Source: an uncultured bacterium (GTDB taxonomy: Bacteria > Vulcanimicrobiota > Xenobia > Xenobiales > Xenobiaceae). Taken from it: 64,000 bases of DNA. Made by a program: the position numbers and the translations under genes. This document shows positions 23,750-32,551 of this stretch, one piece after another. Location: positions 1-64,000 of the forward strand of contig CAKUDB010000007.1 in the NCBI GenBank assembly GCA_934644775.1, written 5' to 3'. The notes under the pieces are model-generated. The model was not told where the DNA came from. It did not search any database and saw only the letters and a program-made list of their open reading frames with translations. Position 1 is the stretch's first letter, and each line of letters opens with the position of its first letter.

Positions 23750-25158
23750 TCCGGCACCTCCATTTTCAGTACAGCTTGGACTATTTCAGCACTTTGGGGC
23801 AAAATGCCACCGGAATGTTGCACGTGAGCTATAGGCGGAAGTTCGTATATTCCGGCGTGGCTCAAAGCTAAACGCATTTCGTCTTCCAGCTGGCCGTGAG
23901 AAGCTTCCACCACGACAATGCGGCGAAGGGGCCTCTCCTGTAAGAGTTGCGCCAGAGCCTTAATGGGGAAAGGCCATAAAGTGACGGGACGGAATAAGCC
24001 AGCTTTAATTCCTTGCCCACGCAAGGTGCGAATGGCCCCTTTAGTCATGCGGGCCGGAGTATTGGCAGCGACAAAGAGCACATCGCAATCGTCCGTTTTA
24101 AATAAATCGGCTCGCTGCTCATTTTCGCTCATTTGCTCATAAACATCATTGAGATGGTAGTTAAACTTTTCCAAATCGGCTTCGGTAAGGCTAATGGAAG
24201 TAATTAAGTTGGCCCTATGCTCCCTGTCGCCAGCCACCGCCCAAGTGGGCATACCCGGCTCAATCATATATTGAGGCAACTTTACTTGGCTGGTAACTTG
24301 GCCCAAATAGCCGTCGCCTAAAATAATCACCGGTTGACGATACTTAAAAGCCAGACGGAAAGCTTCCATAGTTAAATCGAGCATCTCTTGAGGATCGGCA
24401 GGAGCCAAAGCCAGAGCATGGGTATTGCCATGGCCTAAACCTCGACACACTAGTTTGATGTCAGATTGTTCGGGGCCGATATTACCCAAACCGGGGCCGC
24501 CACGCATAATATTAACGATAACGCCCGGCACTTCGGCACCGATCATATAGGAAAGGCCTTCCAACATCAGACTAAAGCCAGGAGAAGAAGTGAAAGTCAT
24601 ACAAGGACGACCGGCCCCACCGCAACCATACATATAGTTTATAGTGGCCACTTCGCTGACAGTTTGTAAGAAAACGCCTTGAATATGAGGCAAAATTTTG
24701 GCCATCAGTTCGGCACCTTCGGTCGAAGGGGTGATAGGATAGCCAAAGAAATGGCGACAACCGGCCAAGAGAGCTCCTATGGCCGAAGCATAGGTGCCCT
24801 TAATCATAAGTGGTTCGGTATCGGGCAAGGGGATGCGCTTATCGGCTATAGGTTTGGCTACGGGCAACTTCTCGGGCTCGATATTTTCTTGCTCTTGGGC
24901 AGACAGCTCCCAAAAATATTTAATATCATCCATATGGAGTGCGTAAGGCTCCGGGCAAGAGCTGCAGCAAATTCCGCAACCTATACACTTGGTGTAGTCG
25001 ATAGATACCGGTACGCAACCAGTCTCAGGATTCACCTCACCGGTAGGGGCGATACATTGCTTAGGACAAGCTGCCGCACAGCGGCCACAGCCTTTGCAAT
25101 ATTGAGGTATTACGAGCGGCTTGGGACGCGCCTGACCGCCCTGGGCAACTAAAGGCAT
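23746..25158 (-). CDS. 2-oxoacid:ferredoxin oxidoreductase, fused delta (2[4Fe-4S]) and alpha subunits
   Basis: The first 90 residues form an eight-cysteine ferredoxin (delta) domain: CKGCGRCAAACPKQC and CIGCGICCSSCPEP. After a linker, an alpha subunit begins at about residue 115 (LMIKGTYASAIGALLAGCRH), with FFGYPITPSTEGAELMAK, PCMTFTSSPGFSLMLEG and a C-terminal Rossmann-like part. Together with the beta-gamma chain this gives a two-gene enzyme holding all four subunit types. I start it at the ATG at 25158, which has GGAGGG seven bases upstream. An in-frame extension to 25272 has no family counterpart. The electron acceptor is ferredoxin, typical of anaerobes. Confidence 0.9.
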   Translation of the reverse strand: MPLVAQGGQARPKPLVIPQYCKGCGRCAAACPKQCIAPTGEVNPETGCVPVSIDYTKCIGCGICCSSCPEPYALHMDDIKYFWELSAQEQENIEPEKLPVAKPIADKRIPLPDTEPLMIKGTYASAIGALLAGCRHFFGYPITPSTEGAELMAKILPHIQGVFLQTVSEVATINYMYGCGGAGRPCMTFTSSPGFSLMLEGLSYMIGAEVPGVIVNIMRGGPGLGNIGPEQSDIKLVCRGLGHGNTHALALAPADPQEMLDLTMEAFRLAFKYRQPVIILGDGYLGQVTSQVKLPQYMIEPGMPTWAVAGDREHRANLITSISLTEADLEKFNYHLNDVYEQMSENEQRADLFKTDDCDVLFVAANTPARMTKGAIRTLRGQGIKAGLFRPVTLWPFPIKALAQLLQERPLRRIVVVEASHGQLEDEMRLALSHAGIYELPPIAHVQHSGGILPQSAEIVQAVLKMEVPE

Positions 25159-25328
25159 AAAAGATCCCTCCACTAAAGCTAAGTTATCGATATAATTTAC
25201 TTGAATTGAGACTAGTCTAATTTCACCAATAGTCCCCCCAATATCCTTTTCCCAATTAGTTATAGAAAGCACTTGTTAGCCCACCAATAGGCTCACTTGC
25301 CCCTTCAGGCTAAAGAGCTGTAGCTTAC

Positions 25329-25366
25329 AAAAAAAAGGACAGCCCTAAAAGTAAGAGCAGCCCTTT
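25329..25366 (-). terminator. Terminator after the HEAT-like gene
   Basis: AAAGGACAGCCC (25334-25345) pairs with GAGCAGCCCTTT (25355-25366), with one T-T mismatch and two G-U pairs. A T run follows on the minus strand. Confidence 0.8.
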
Positions 25367-25406
25367 AGTTGGTTATAAACAGCTATAAAAGGATAATAGA
25401 TAGTGG

Positions 25407-26099
25407 CTAAGCTTGACCTATACGTTTAAGGGCTTCGGCAGCGGCCTGAGCTAAAGCGGCGTCGGTACTATCGGCAGCAGCGGTTATTACCGGCAAAGCG
25501 GCCCCACCCAACATTTGTACGGCGTCGTTTAAAACTTTAATCTTCTCTTGGCCGTGACCCTGGGTGCGCATAAAAGTAACTAAATCGGGAAGTAACTCGG
25601 CACCGAATTTTTGCAATAGCCACAAAGTAACGTCTATAGTATGTTCATCAAAAGTACCGGTAATAAGTTCTCGCCCTAAAGCCATAATGTAAGGGCGATA
25701 GCGACCGGGATAGCGCCGAAAAACGGCGCGGACTAAAGTAAATTTTACATAGTGGACAGTACATCTGTCGGCAGCTTTAAATATGGCGTTGACATAGCCG
25801 GCTGGATTCTTATCCATCATTAGTTCGGCCACTTTATCGACAACACTGACGCCGCCCAACAGCAAATTGCCCAATAGTTCAAAGGCAATTCCCTCTAAAG
25901 ACTTAGGGTTGGCACTCAATTCCTCAGCTACCTTGGCCAATCCGAGCCTTTCACGCTCGGCTCTTTCGGAATCGGTTGCCGCTTTTTCTTGAGTCTCGGC
26001 AGAGGCTAAATCACCGCCCAAGAAGATCTCGAGCAATTCATCTTTTTTACATTCGCAGGGATTGTTTTGAAGTTCACTCATAGACAAAACTTTCGCCAT
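25407..26099 (-). CDS. HEAT-like alpha-helical protein of unknown function
   Basis: The 230-residue product has an N-terminal ~70-residue charged region (NNPCECKKDELLEIFLGG and an acidic helix). It continues into paired helices that look like HEAT or ARM repeats, for example ITGTFDEHTIDVTLWLLQKF, LLPDLVTFMRTQG and LPVITAAADSTDAALAQAAA, ending EALKRIGQA. Such repeats are protein-protein interaction scaffolds. It has its own terminator. No strong Shine-Dalgarno is seen before the ATG at 26099; an in-frame ATG six codons later is an alternative. I do not recognise a named family, and the neighbouring genes give no clear hint. Confidence 0.65.
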   Translation of the reverse strand: MAKVLSMSELQNNPCECKKDELLEIFLGGDLASAETQEKAATDSERAERERLGLAKVAEELSANPKSLEGIAFELLGNLLLGGVSVVDKVAELMMDKNPAGYVNAIFKAADRCTVHYVKFTLVRAVFRRYPGRYRPYIMALGRELITGTFDEHTIDVTLWLLQKFGAELLPDLVTFMRTQGHGQEKIKVLNDAVQMLGGAALPVITAAADSTDAALAQAAAEALKRIGQA

Positions 26100-26298
26100 A
26101 GCGGAATTTCAAACCTTTTTCTTTACACTGCAACATTAGGTAGATTCTCTTAGTCAAAAGGGGAAGCTCTGTAGCGGCTCCCCTACCAATTGAGCTTTAA
26201 GGCATTTCTTAACTAGCTCTCCCCTTACAGTTTTTTAGCAAGGCTTTAACCCTTATGACTAGAACTAAGTAGGCAGTATAACGAGCGAGAGTAGCATA

Positions 26299-28422
26299 AT
26301 GGCGAATTTTTTGGCTAAAATAAAAGATATATTGCAATCTAGGCACGACAAAAAAGAACTCACTTGCCTAGGTATTGGCATCTTTGTCTATATTGTCTCT
26401 GTAGCCATGCTTGTCATAACCGATTTACCCAACCTAAATAGGGTTGAAGTAGGTAAACCGGCCCCCTGGGACATAAAAGCTTCCCGCTCGGTACAAATTG
26501 TAGACGAGCAGCGCTGGCATAAAGCCAAAGAGCAAGCGGCTTCCCAAGTAGCTTCTATCGAAAATATTAGCCCCCAGTCTTTAGAGATAAGCAAAAATAA
26601 GATTAGCCAAACTTTTAATATTATTCGTGAAGCCCAGCGGGATCGTACTTCCGGCAAATTTACCGATAAAGAAGTAGCCGATATTTCTGCCCAAGTGCCC
26701 TTAGATTTGGGATTAGCCACCGTCAAAACTTTACTGGGGGCCAGCGTTCCAGCCTTAGAGCAATACTATACTAATAGCGAGCATATTCTCGCTGTAGTTA
26801 TGCAAACTGGCGTACGTGAAGACGAAATAGAGGCAGCTTACAAACGTATCGAGCAAGAAGCTCGGGCTCTACCCGGCCTTACCGAAGCTAACGCTTCTAT
26901 AGATGCCGAATTGGCTAGAGCCGCCCTCGTGCCCAACAAATTTATCGACTACAACGCTACTCAACAAGCTAAAATTCAAGCTAGCGATAAGGTAGAACCT
27001 ATTACCAAAACGATTATTCCCGGCCAAATTGTTATTCGTGAAGGCGACATTGTGGGCGAGCACGACGTACCCGTCTTGGAAGCTTTAGGGGTTTACAAAA
27101 AAGGCATAACTTGGAGCGCCCTCTTTATATACTGCACAATGGTGCTAGTTATGCAAATTTTGGCCACCTACTATATAAAGCTTTATGTCCCGCAATTTTT
27201 CAACAATTTGCGTTTAGTATTCGGAGTAGCTTTTCTTTGCATAGCTTTTATGGTCGTTTCCCGCTATACGACTATGCTTTCGCCTTATCTGTTGCCTATT
27301 GCCTTTACTAGTATGTTAATCTCCATTTTGGCCGATCCTCGCCTATCTTTGATGCTGGTAAGCATGTTAGGTATTTACTCGGGAATAATGACCAACACTT
27401 TGGAAGCGGCCGTATCCGTACTGATTACCGGTATGGTCGGTGCTTTGGCAGTACAAAATGCCAATAAGCGTTGGAATGTAGTAACGGCCTCCATTTGGGT
27501 CTGGACTACCAATGTCCTAGTCGTGGCCATCTTTGCTTTAAGCAACTGTGACAGCTTTGAAGAATTGGCCGTCTGCGCCCTCTTTTATGGTGGCCTCAAC
27601 GGCTTGCTGCCCGCTTTAATTGCCTCCGGAGCTCTGCCTTTCCTGGAAGGAGCTTGTAAAGTAACTACCCATATTCGTCTATTGGAATTGGCCAACCCCA
27701 ATGAGCCAGCTTTGCACGAATTGCTTACCAGAGCTCCGGGAACCTATATGCACTCTATTATGGTGGCCAACTTAGCCGAAGCGGCCGCCCAAGCTATAGG
27801 TGCCGACAGTATGTTGTGTCGAGCCGGTGCCTACTACCACGATTTGGGCAAGATGAGACAACCCAATATGTTCGTAGAGAACCAGACCGGCCACGAAAAC
27901 CCTCACGACAAATTGCCCCCGGCTCTGTCGGCCATGATCGTAATTTCCCATATTAAGCTTGGCCAAGAGATGGCCAAAAAGTATAAACTGCCTCCGGAAA
28001 TAGCCAAATTTATCCCTGAGCACCATGGCACAAATTTGGCTTCTTTCTTCTACCAGAAAGCTAAAATGCAAGACGACGAGCCGGTCTTTGCCGAAGACTT
28101 CCGCTATCCGGGGCCGCGTCCGCAATCAAAAGAGACGGCTATTGTGATGATGTGTGACGGTATCGAAGCGGCGTCGCGCACTCTGCCAGTACCCAACAGA
28201 GAGAACTTAAAGAATTTAATCGATAAAATTGTGGGCGGTATTATCAATAACCGCCAATTGGACGAATGTCCTCTCTCTATGCGCGATATTAACACAGTAA
28301 AAGCTTCTATTCTTCGCTCGCTAACTAGCCATTACCATAATCGCGTAGCTTATCCAGATTCCAAAACTATGAGTAAGCGGCCTGCCCCAACAACTGTAGG
28401 AACAAAAAAGAAAGATTCTTAG
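26299..28422 (+). CDS. PgpH-like 7TM-HD cyclic-di-AMP phosphodiesterase family protein
   Basis: The 707-residue product has an N-terminal membrane segment (GIGIFVYIVSVAMLVITDL), a large extracytoplasmic 7TMR-HDED sensor domain (about residues 45-260), about seven membrane helices (260-470) and a C-terminal HD domain. The HD domain shows APGTYMHSIMVANLAEAAA, AGAYYHDLGKM (HD motif), VISHIKLGQEMAKKY and IPEHHGT. PgpH proteins hydrolyse c-di-AMP to pApA. The family (YqfF) is widely found next to ybeY, as it is here (127 bases downstream). No diadenylate cyclase is seen in the window. c-di-AMP activity is inferred from family and motifs only. Confidence 0.9.
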   Translation: MANFLAKIKDILQSRHDKKELTCLGIGIFVYIVSVAMLVITDLPNLNRVEVGKPAPWDIKASRSVQIVDEQRWHKAKEQAASQVASIENISPQSLEISKNKISQTFNIIREAQRDRTSGKFTDKEVADISAQVPLDLGLATVKTLLGASVPALEQYYTNSEHILAVVMQTGVREDEIEAAYKRIEQEARALPGLTEANASIDAELARAALVPNKFIDYNATQQAKIQASDKVEPITKTIIPGQIVIREGDIVGEHDVPVLEALGVYKKGITWSALFIYCTMVLVMQILATYYIKLYVPQFFNNLRLVFGVAFLCIAFMVVSRYTTMLSPYLLPIAFTSMLISILADPRLSLMLVSMLGIYSGIMTNTLEAAVSVLITGMVGALAVQNANKRWNVVTASIWVWTTNVLVVAIFALSNCDSFEELAVCALFYGGLNGLLPALIASGALPFLEGACKVTTHIRLLELANPNEPALHELLTRAPGTYMHSIMVANLAEAAAQAIGADSMLCRAGAYYHDLGKMRQPNMFVENQTGHENPHDKLPPALSAMIVISHIKLGQEMAKKYKLPPEIAKFIPEHHGTNLASFFYQKAKMQDDEPVFAEDFRYPGPRPQSKETAIVMMCDGIEAASRTLPVPNRENLKNLIDKIVGGIINNRQLDECPLSMRDINTVKASILRSLTSHYHNRVAYPDSKTMSKRPAPTTVGTKKKDS

Positions 28423-28548
28423 GGAGGGTTTAACCGGGGAGACAAGAGAAACTATCCCCAATAAAGCCTTTTCCGAAAAGATATATCGGCTAGCCTTAAA
28501 GACAATAAGGCCAAAGGCCGTCTTTTCACTATAAGGAGCAACTTAACT

Positions 28549-29130
28549 ATGCGTGGACGTTCATTAAAAGTAAGAACAGAACTTTTTAATAAAACTAAGG
28601 AAAATTTTACCGAAGTTTCCAAAAGCTTCTATCGCCAAGCCGTTTACGAGGCTGTACGCATAATCGATCAAAAAATAGGTTTATTCAAATGTTTGGGTCA
28701 AATGGTCAACGAAGGCGAAAAGGTCGAAACCTTAGATCAACGCAAGTTTGAAGTTGAACTTTCCTTGGTAGACGATCCGGCTATTCACGATCTCAATAAG
28801 GAATTTCGTCAAGTAGACTCCCCTACCGACGTCTTAAGTTTTCCGGCTTGGGAAGATGAACCAGCTTTACTTATCTATCCTGACGTCCACCTTTACTTGG
28901 GAGAGATTGTAATTAGCTTAGATACGGCTAAACGCCAAGCTCAAGAAGACGGTATCAGTTTGCGCCATATGGTAGCTTGGTTGATAGCCCACGCTATGCT
29001 CCACTTGGTCGGTTTCGATCACCCCACCGAAGAGACTCGCCAGATTATGCGTACTTACGAACTAGCTATAGTCGAAGCTATGGGCTTTAATTCCATTCCT
29101 AAAATGGCAGCCGAAGTCTACGCCAAGTAA
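28549..29130 (+). CDS. ybeY: Endoribonuclease YbeY (rRNA maturation)
   Basis: YbeY is a zinc-dependent endoribonuclease needed for 16S rRNA 3' end processing and ribosome quality control. The 193-residue product has DSPTDVLSFPAWED and the zinc motif HAMLHLVGFDHPTEE, a variant of the usual HGxLHLxGYDH with all three His present. The N-terminus is about 40 residues longer than typical (MRGRSLKVRTELFNKTKENF). AGGAG lies 10 bases upstream of the chosen ATG, which supports the long form. It follows the pgpH-like gene, a conserved neighbourhood. Confidence 0.93.
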   Translation: MRGRSLKVRTELFNKTKENFTEVSKSFYRQAVYEAVRIIDQKIGLFKCLGQMVNEGEKVETLDQRKFEVELSLVDDPAIHDLNKEFRQVDSPTDVLSFPAWEDEPALLIYPDVHLYLGEIVISLDTAKRQAQEDGISLRHMVAWLIAHAMLHLVGFDHPTEETRQIMRTYELAIVEAMGFNSIPKMAAEVYAK

Positions 29131-29136
29131 GCTAAA

Positions 29137-30021
29137 GTGACACAGGGTTTAGTTATACATACTTGCGGCACAGCTCGCAATAATCCGGGAAGCGCTGGGG
29201 TGGGACTAGTTATCGGAACTCCCAACGGAGACCAGGTGCTAGTATCTGAGAATATAGGCATAGCCACTACCGCCCAAGCCCAATATCAAGCGGTAATTAT
29301 GGCTTTATTGTGGGCTTCTGAGCATAAATATACGCAAGTTAAGATACTGCTAAATAATGCTAAGATGATCCGCAGCCTCTTGCACAATCCCACTATAGAC
29401 GACTTGAGCGTCTTGGGCCTGCATAAGAGGGCTCGTCGTTTGGCTCGCTCTCTGAAAGTAAATTTTGCCTTATACGACAGTTCCCAACCTAATAAAGTAA
29501 TTACTCTAGCTTTGGAAGCTAGCTTGCGTCCTCCAGCCGACACTACAGTAGCTACCGACGAAAAAGACAAGCCAGAAGCTGGAAGCCATCATGCCATCCA
29601 ACAATCGGCCGGCGGCGTCCTTTACAAACAAGAAGGCGATAAGCTTAAAGTCTGTCTTATTGCTAAAAAAGGTGGTGCCGTCTGGGCTTTGCCCAAAGGA
29701 CGAGTCCAAAGTGGCGAAACTTGGGAGATGACCGCTACCAGAGAAGTGTTGGAAGAGACAGGCCACTTGGCCACCATAGCTGAGCGAATCGACCAAATAG
29801 AGTATTATTTCTATTGGCGAGACAACCGCACTCTCTACTATAAAATGGTGACATTCTTCCTTATGCCCCTTATCCAGGAGAATGTCTCCACTCCCGACGG
29901 AGAAGCTTCGGAGGTAGCTTGGTTCGATTTGGGGGAGGCTTGGCGCAAACTCTATTACCAGAGCGAAAAGAACATTCTACAGCAAGCCAAGCATATTTTA
30001 CATACGGCCAAACTGATTTAG
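29137..30021 (+). CDS. Degenerate RNase H domain fused to a Nudix hydrolase domain
   Basis: Residues 1-135 follow the RNase HI fold order: LVIHTCGTARNNPGSAGVGL, TTAQAQYQAVIMALLWA, VKILLNNAKMIRSLL and NKVITLALEASL. Aligned to the family, the four catalytic carboxylates are replaced: Asp (TDG) by Cys in TCG, Glu (AEY) by Gln in AQY, Asp (GDS) by Asn in NNA, and the last Asp by Thr. This domain should not cut RNA but might still bind nucleic acid. Residues 155-294 are a Nudix domain with the intact box GRVQSGETWEMTATREVLEETG, in segments G-x5-E-x7-REVLEETG, so it should hydrolyse a nucleoside diphosphate derivative. GTG start six bases after ybeY. The substrate is unknown. Confidence 0.85.
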   Translation: MTQGLVIHTCGTARNNPGSAGVGLVIGTPNGDQVLVSENIGIATTAQAQYQAVIMALLWASEHKYTQVKILLNNAKMIRSLLHNPTIDDLSVLGLHKRARRLARSLKVNFALYDSSQPNKVITLALEASLRPPADTTVATDEKDKPEAGSHHAIQQSAGGVLYKQEGDKLKVCLIAKKGGAVWALPKGRVQSGETWEMTATREVLEETGHLATIAERIDQIEYYFYWRDNRTLYYKMVTFFLMPLIQENVSTPDGEASEVAWFDLGEAWRKLYYQSEKNILQQAKHILHTAKLI

Positions 30022-30026
30022 TATCC

Positions 30027-31358
30027 TTACTCTTCCTTAGGTTTGGGTTGGCTATCTAAATCTGTTTGCTTGTCGGCATAGCGCAAAAAAGGCCACCAGA
30101 CTACGCCGCTGACAGAGAAGTTGACAGCAAAGAGGAGCAAACTACGCCAATCTTGCGTAGAGAGAATAGCTCCCAAAAAGCCAGGCATAACCCAAGGGAC
30201 CTCGATAAAAGGAGCGCCCACCCAGCCCCAGCTGACGGCATACCAAGCAATAAGGCCGCAAATCATAGGAGCGAGGATACAAGGGACGGCTAAAAGAGGA
30301 TTGGCGATAACTGGCAAGCCGAATAGAAAAGGCTCGTTGACATTAAATAGGGCCGGTACAATAGCTATCTTGCCAACTTTACGGAAATGGCCGTTTTTAA
30401 AGAAGAAGAGTAGACAAGTCGGTGCCAAAGTGGCCCCAGAGCCACCAATCCAGATAAACCATTGGTAAAAAGGATAGGCGGTAACATGAGGTAGAGGCAA
30501 GCCGACGCTGTGGGCTTCGGCATTGGCGGCCACGAATTGCTGCCACAGGGGCAACATAACGGCATTGATAACGGAGATACCGTGAATGCCAGCGACAGCA
30601 AAAAGGTGTAGGAAAAAGTTGCTAGCTTCTACAGCCGTCAAACTGTCGCCCATACTGGCTAAAGGTGAAATGAGCCAAAGGACACCTTCATTGATATTAA
30701 AGTTGGCCACATGGCTAACTAGCCAAATTAAGCCCACAGCGGCTAACATGGGCAAAAAGCTGGAAAAAGCTTCTGTCACCGCCGGAGGGATACTCTTACT
30801 GACTTCGTCTGGCTCGGCTTGAGGACATTCCGGACGCAAGAAGAGGCGCGACAATTCCACCATAAAGATGGCCACGATAATAGCTAAGAAAATGCCCTCA
30901 GGGCCAAAAGGCTTCAGAGGAATGGCCCACTGAGCTTCTTCACCTTGGGTAAAGACGACCTTCCCCGGAGCCTTAGTCACTAAAAGGGCGGCCACAGCCC
31001 CTAACCCTTGCGGTATAGGAGCCATATTGTACTGTTTGGCCAAAGCCGCCGCTATGGTAAAAGCAATATATAGGCCCAACAACCCCATAGTTAAGCGATA
31101 AGGGATATAAAAATCGGCAGAATTGGCCAAATACCATTGGCCTAAAGAGGTATCGACCAAGTTGGGCAACCAAGCTACCTCTCCACCAAAATATTGGCTT
31201 AGAACCTCCCCTTGAGCTCCCAGAAGTAAGAAAGTGCTGCCCACCAAAATAATCGGCACTGAGCCGAGCATTCCGTCCCTTAAAGCCAAGACATGGCGTT
31301 GGGTGGCAAACTTTTCCAGTAGCTCAACACCCTTGGCCATAAAACCCTTTTCTTGCAA
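30027..31358 (-). CDS. PTS sugar transporter EIIC, cellobiose/oligo-beta-glucoside type
   Basis: The 443-residue product has about ten membrane segments and the EIIC signature of the Lac/Cel family: LRDGMLGSVPIILVGSTFLL at the start, and NINEGVLWLISPLASMGDSL and VNEPFLFGLPVIANPLLAVP later. EIIC moves the sugar while EIIB phosphorylates it. No EIIA, EIIB, HPr or EI gene is in the window, so partners must come from elsewhere. I use the TTG at 31358 because GAGGAG lies six bases upstream. An ATG six codons later (31340), preceded by AAAAGGG, is the alternative. A promoter is seen at 31417-31445. Confidence 0.88.
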   Translation of the reverse strand: MQEKGFMAKGVELLEKFATQRHVLALRDGMLGSVPIILVGSTFLLLGAQGEVLSQYFGGEVAWLPNLVDTSLGQWYLANSADFYIPYRLTMGLLGLYIAFTIAAALAKQYNMAPIPQGLGAVAALLVTKAPGKVVFTQGEEAQWAIPLKPFGPEGIFLAIIVAIFMVELSRLFLRPECPQAEPDEVSKSIPPAVTEAFSSFLPMLAAVGLIWLVSHVANFNINEGVLWLISPLASMGDSLTAVEASNFFLHLFAVAGIHGISVINAVMLPLWQQFVAANAEAHSVGLPLPHVTAYPFYQWFIWIGGSGATLAPTCLLFFFKNGHFRKVGKIAIVPALFNVNEPFLFGLPVIANPLLAVPCILAPMICGLIAWYAVSWGWVGAPFIEVPWVMPGFLGAILSTQDWRSLLLFAVNFSVSGVVWWPFLRYADKQTDLDSQPKPKEE

Positions 31359-31675
31359 AATCGTCTCCTCTTCTTTCCGGCCTATTCGCTTTTACCCCAG
31401 TTGCCTGAGATTCTCCATTCTAACGAAATGAAAAATAGTATGCAAATTATTTTAAAGAGCATTATCCCCCACTTCCTGACCCTCAACCTCCAACTACGAA
31501 GGATGGATAGATATTTGCGACTATTTTAGTCGTCTTTATAAATAGATCGGCCAATATTTTTAATAAAATTCCTCCTTTTTAAGAACATTTTTTTAACAAG
31601 ACGCCTTATTTGGCAGGGTAAAGAAGAAAAGGTGTGAATAACCCGAGCGCATTAGAATAAGCAAGTGAGGCAATT
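31359..31675. other. Divergent regulatory region between the PTS gene and sufC
   Basis: This 317-base region holds the minus-strand promoter at 31417-31445 and a palindrome CGACTA-TTT-TAGTCG (31518-31532), which could be an operator or part of a leader for the suf operon. AT-rich stretches lie at 31540-31600. I found no convincing -35/-10 pair for the suf operon: TTGGCA (about 31610) is a candidate -35 without a good -10. No open reading frame is supported. Confidence 0.45.
31417..31445 (-). promoter_or_regulatory. Promoter upstream of the PTS EIIC gene
   Basis: The minus strand reads TTGCAT (31445-31440), 17 bases, TAGAAT (31422-31417). It lies about 60 bases ahead of the start codon. Confidence 0.6.
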
Positions 31676-32440
31676 ATGTCCAATTCTTTATTACTTGAAG
31701 TTAAGAATTTGCACGTTTCGGTTGGGGAAAAAGAGATTCTCAAAGGTTTGAATTTGACGATCAATCAAGGAGAAGTCCATGCCTTGATGGGCCCCAACGG
31801 ATCGGGCAAATCTACCTTGTCCAATACGATTATGGGCCACCCCAACTACAAAGTAACTGAAGGCAAGATCATCTTTAAGGGTGAGGAAATTCAGGACATG
31901 CCGGCCAACGAGCGTGCCAAACGTGGCGTTTTTTTGGCCTTCCAGTATCCTACTTCCATCCCAGGCGTGTCCTTGGGCAACTTCTTAATGGCCTCTGTAC
32001 GCAATATCCGTGGCGAAGAGAATGTTAAGCCTCTGCCTTTCCGCAAAGAGCTCCAAGCTAAAATGAAAGAGTTGGGTATCAAGCCCGAATTTGCCCGCCG
32101 CTATGTCAATGAGGGTTTCTCCGGCGGAGAAAAAAAGCGCATTGAAATTTTACAAATGGCCTTGCTCCAACCCAGCCTTTCCCTCTTAGACGAGACTGAC
32201 TCCGGCTTAGATATCGACGCTCTCAAAGTAGTGGCCGAGGGTATCCACGAGGAGTTGGAAAAGAGCCATACCAGCGCTTTAGTTATTACCCACTATCAGC
32301 GTTTGCTCGACTATCTAAAACCCCAATTTATTCATATTTTAGCCGGTGGACGTATAGTTGAGAGCGGCGGCCCCGAGTTGGCTCTGCGCCTCGAGCAAAC
32401 TGGTTACGACGAAATATTAAATAAATACGTCAACAATTAG
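31676..32440 (+). CDS. sufC: Fe-S cluster assembly ATPase SufC
   Basis: SufC is the ABC-type ATPase of the SufBCD scaffold that builds Fe-S clusters. The 254-residue product has Walker A (GPNGSGKSTLSNTIMG), signature FSGGEKKRIEIL and Walker B with LSLLDETDSGLDIDAL, all standard for SufC, including the DETDSGLD form. It is the first gene of sufC-sufB-sufD-Rieske-sufS-sufU-sufT-like. A hairpin (CCTTCAAC 32478-32485 with GTTGAAGG 32513-32520) lies between it and sufB. Confidence 0.97.
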   Translation: MSNSLLLEVKNLHVSVGEKEILKGLNLTINQGEVHALMGPNGSGKSTLSNTIMGHPNYKVTEGKIIFKGEEIQDMPANERAKRGVFLAFQYPTSIPGVSLGNFLMASVRNIRGEENVKPLPFRKELQAKMKELGIKPEFARRYVNEGFSGGEKKRIEILQMALLQPSLSLLDETDSGLDIDALKVVAEGIHEELEKSHTSALVITHYQRLLDYLKPQFIHILAGGRIVESGGPELALRLEQTGYDEILNKYVNN

Positions 32441-32551
32441 GTCTTTTCGCCCTATCAAGGGCTCTTCGCGCCCAGCCCCTTCAACCGAGCAACTTTTTGC
32501 TAAGCCCGAATTGTTGAAGGCCAGGCCCGTTTGCTTTCCTAGGAGCTTTAT

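Noticed and set aside
26165..26215. tRNA gene on the minus strand
   Set aside because: Only a D-arm-like piece is present. The anticodon arm, T-arm and acceptor pairing cannot be formed.
31385..31430. Glycine-riboswitch-like TCTCAGGCAA on the minus strand before the PTS gene
   Set aside because: Only a short piece matches. The region is too small to hold the aptamer core and the gene is not a glycine gene.
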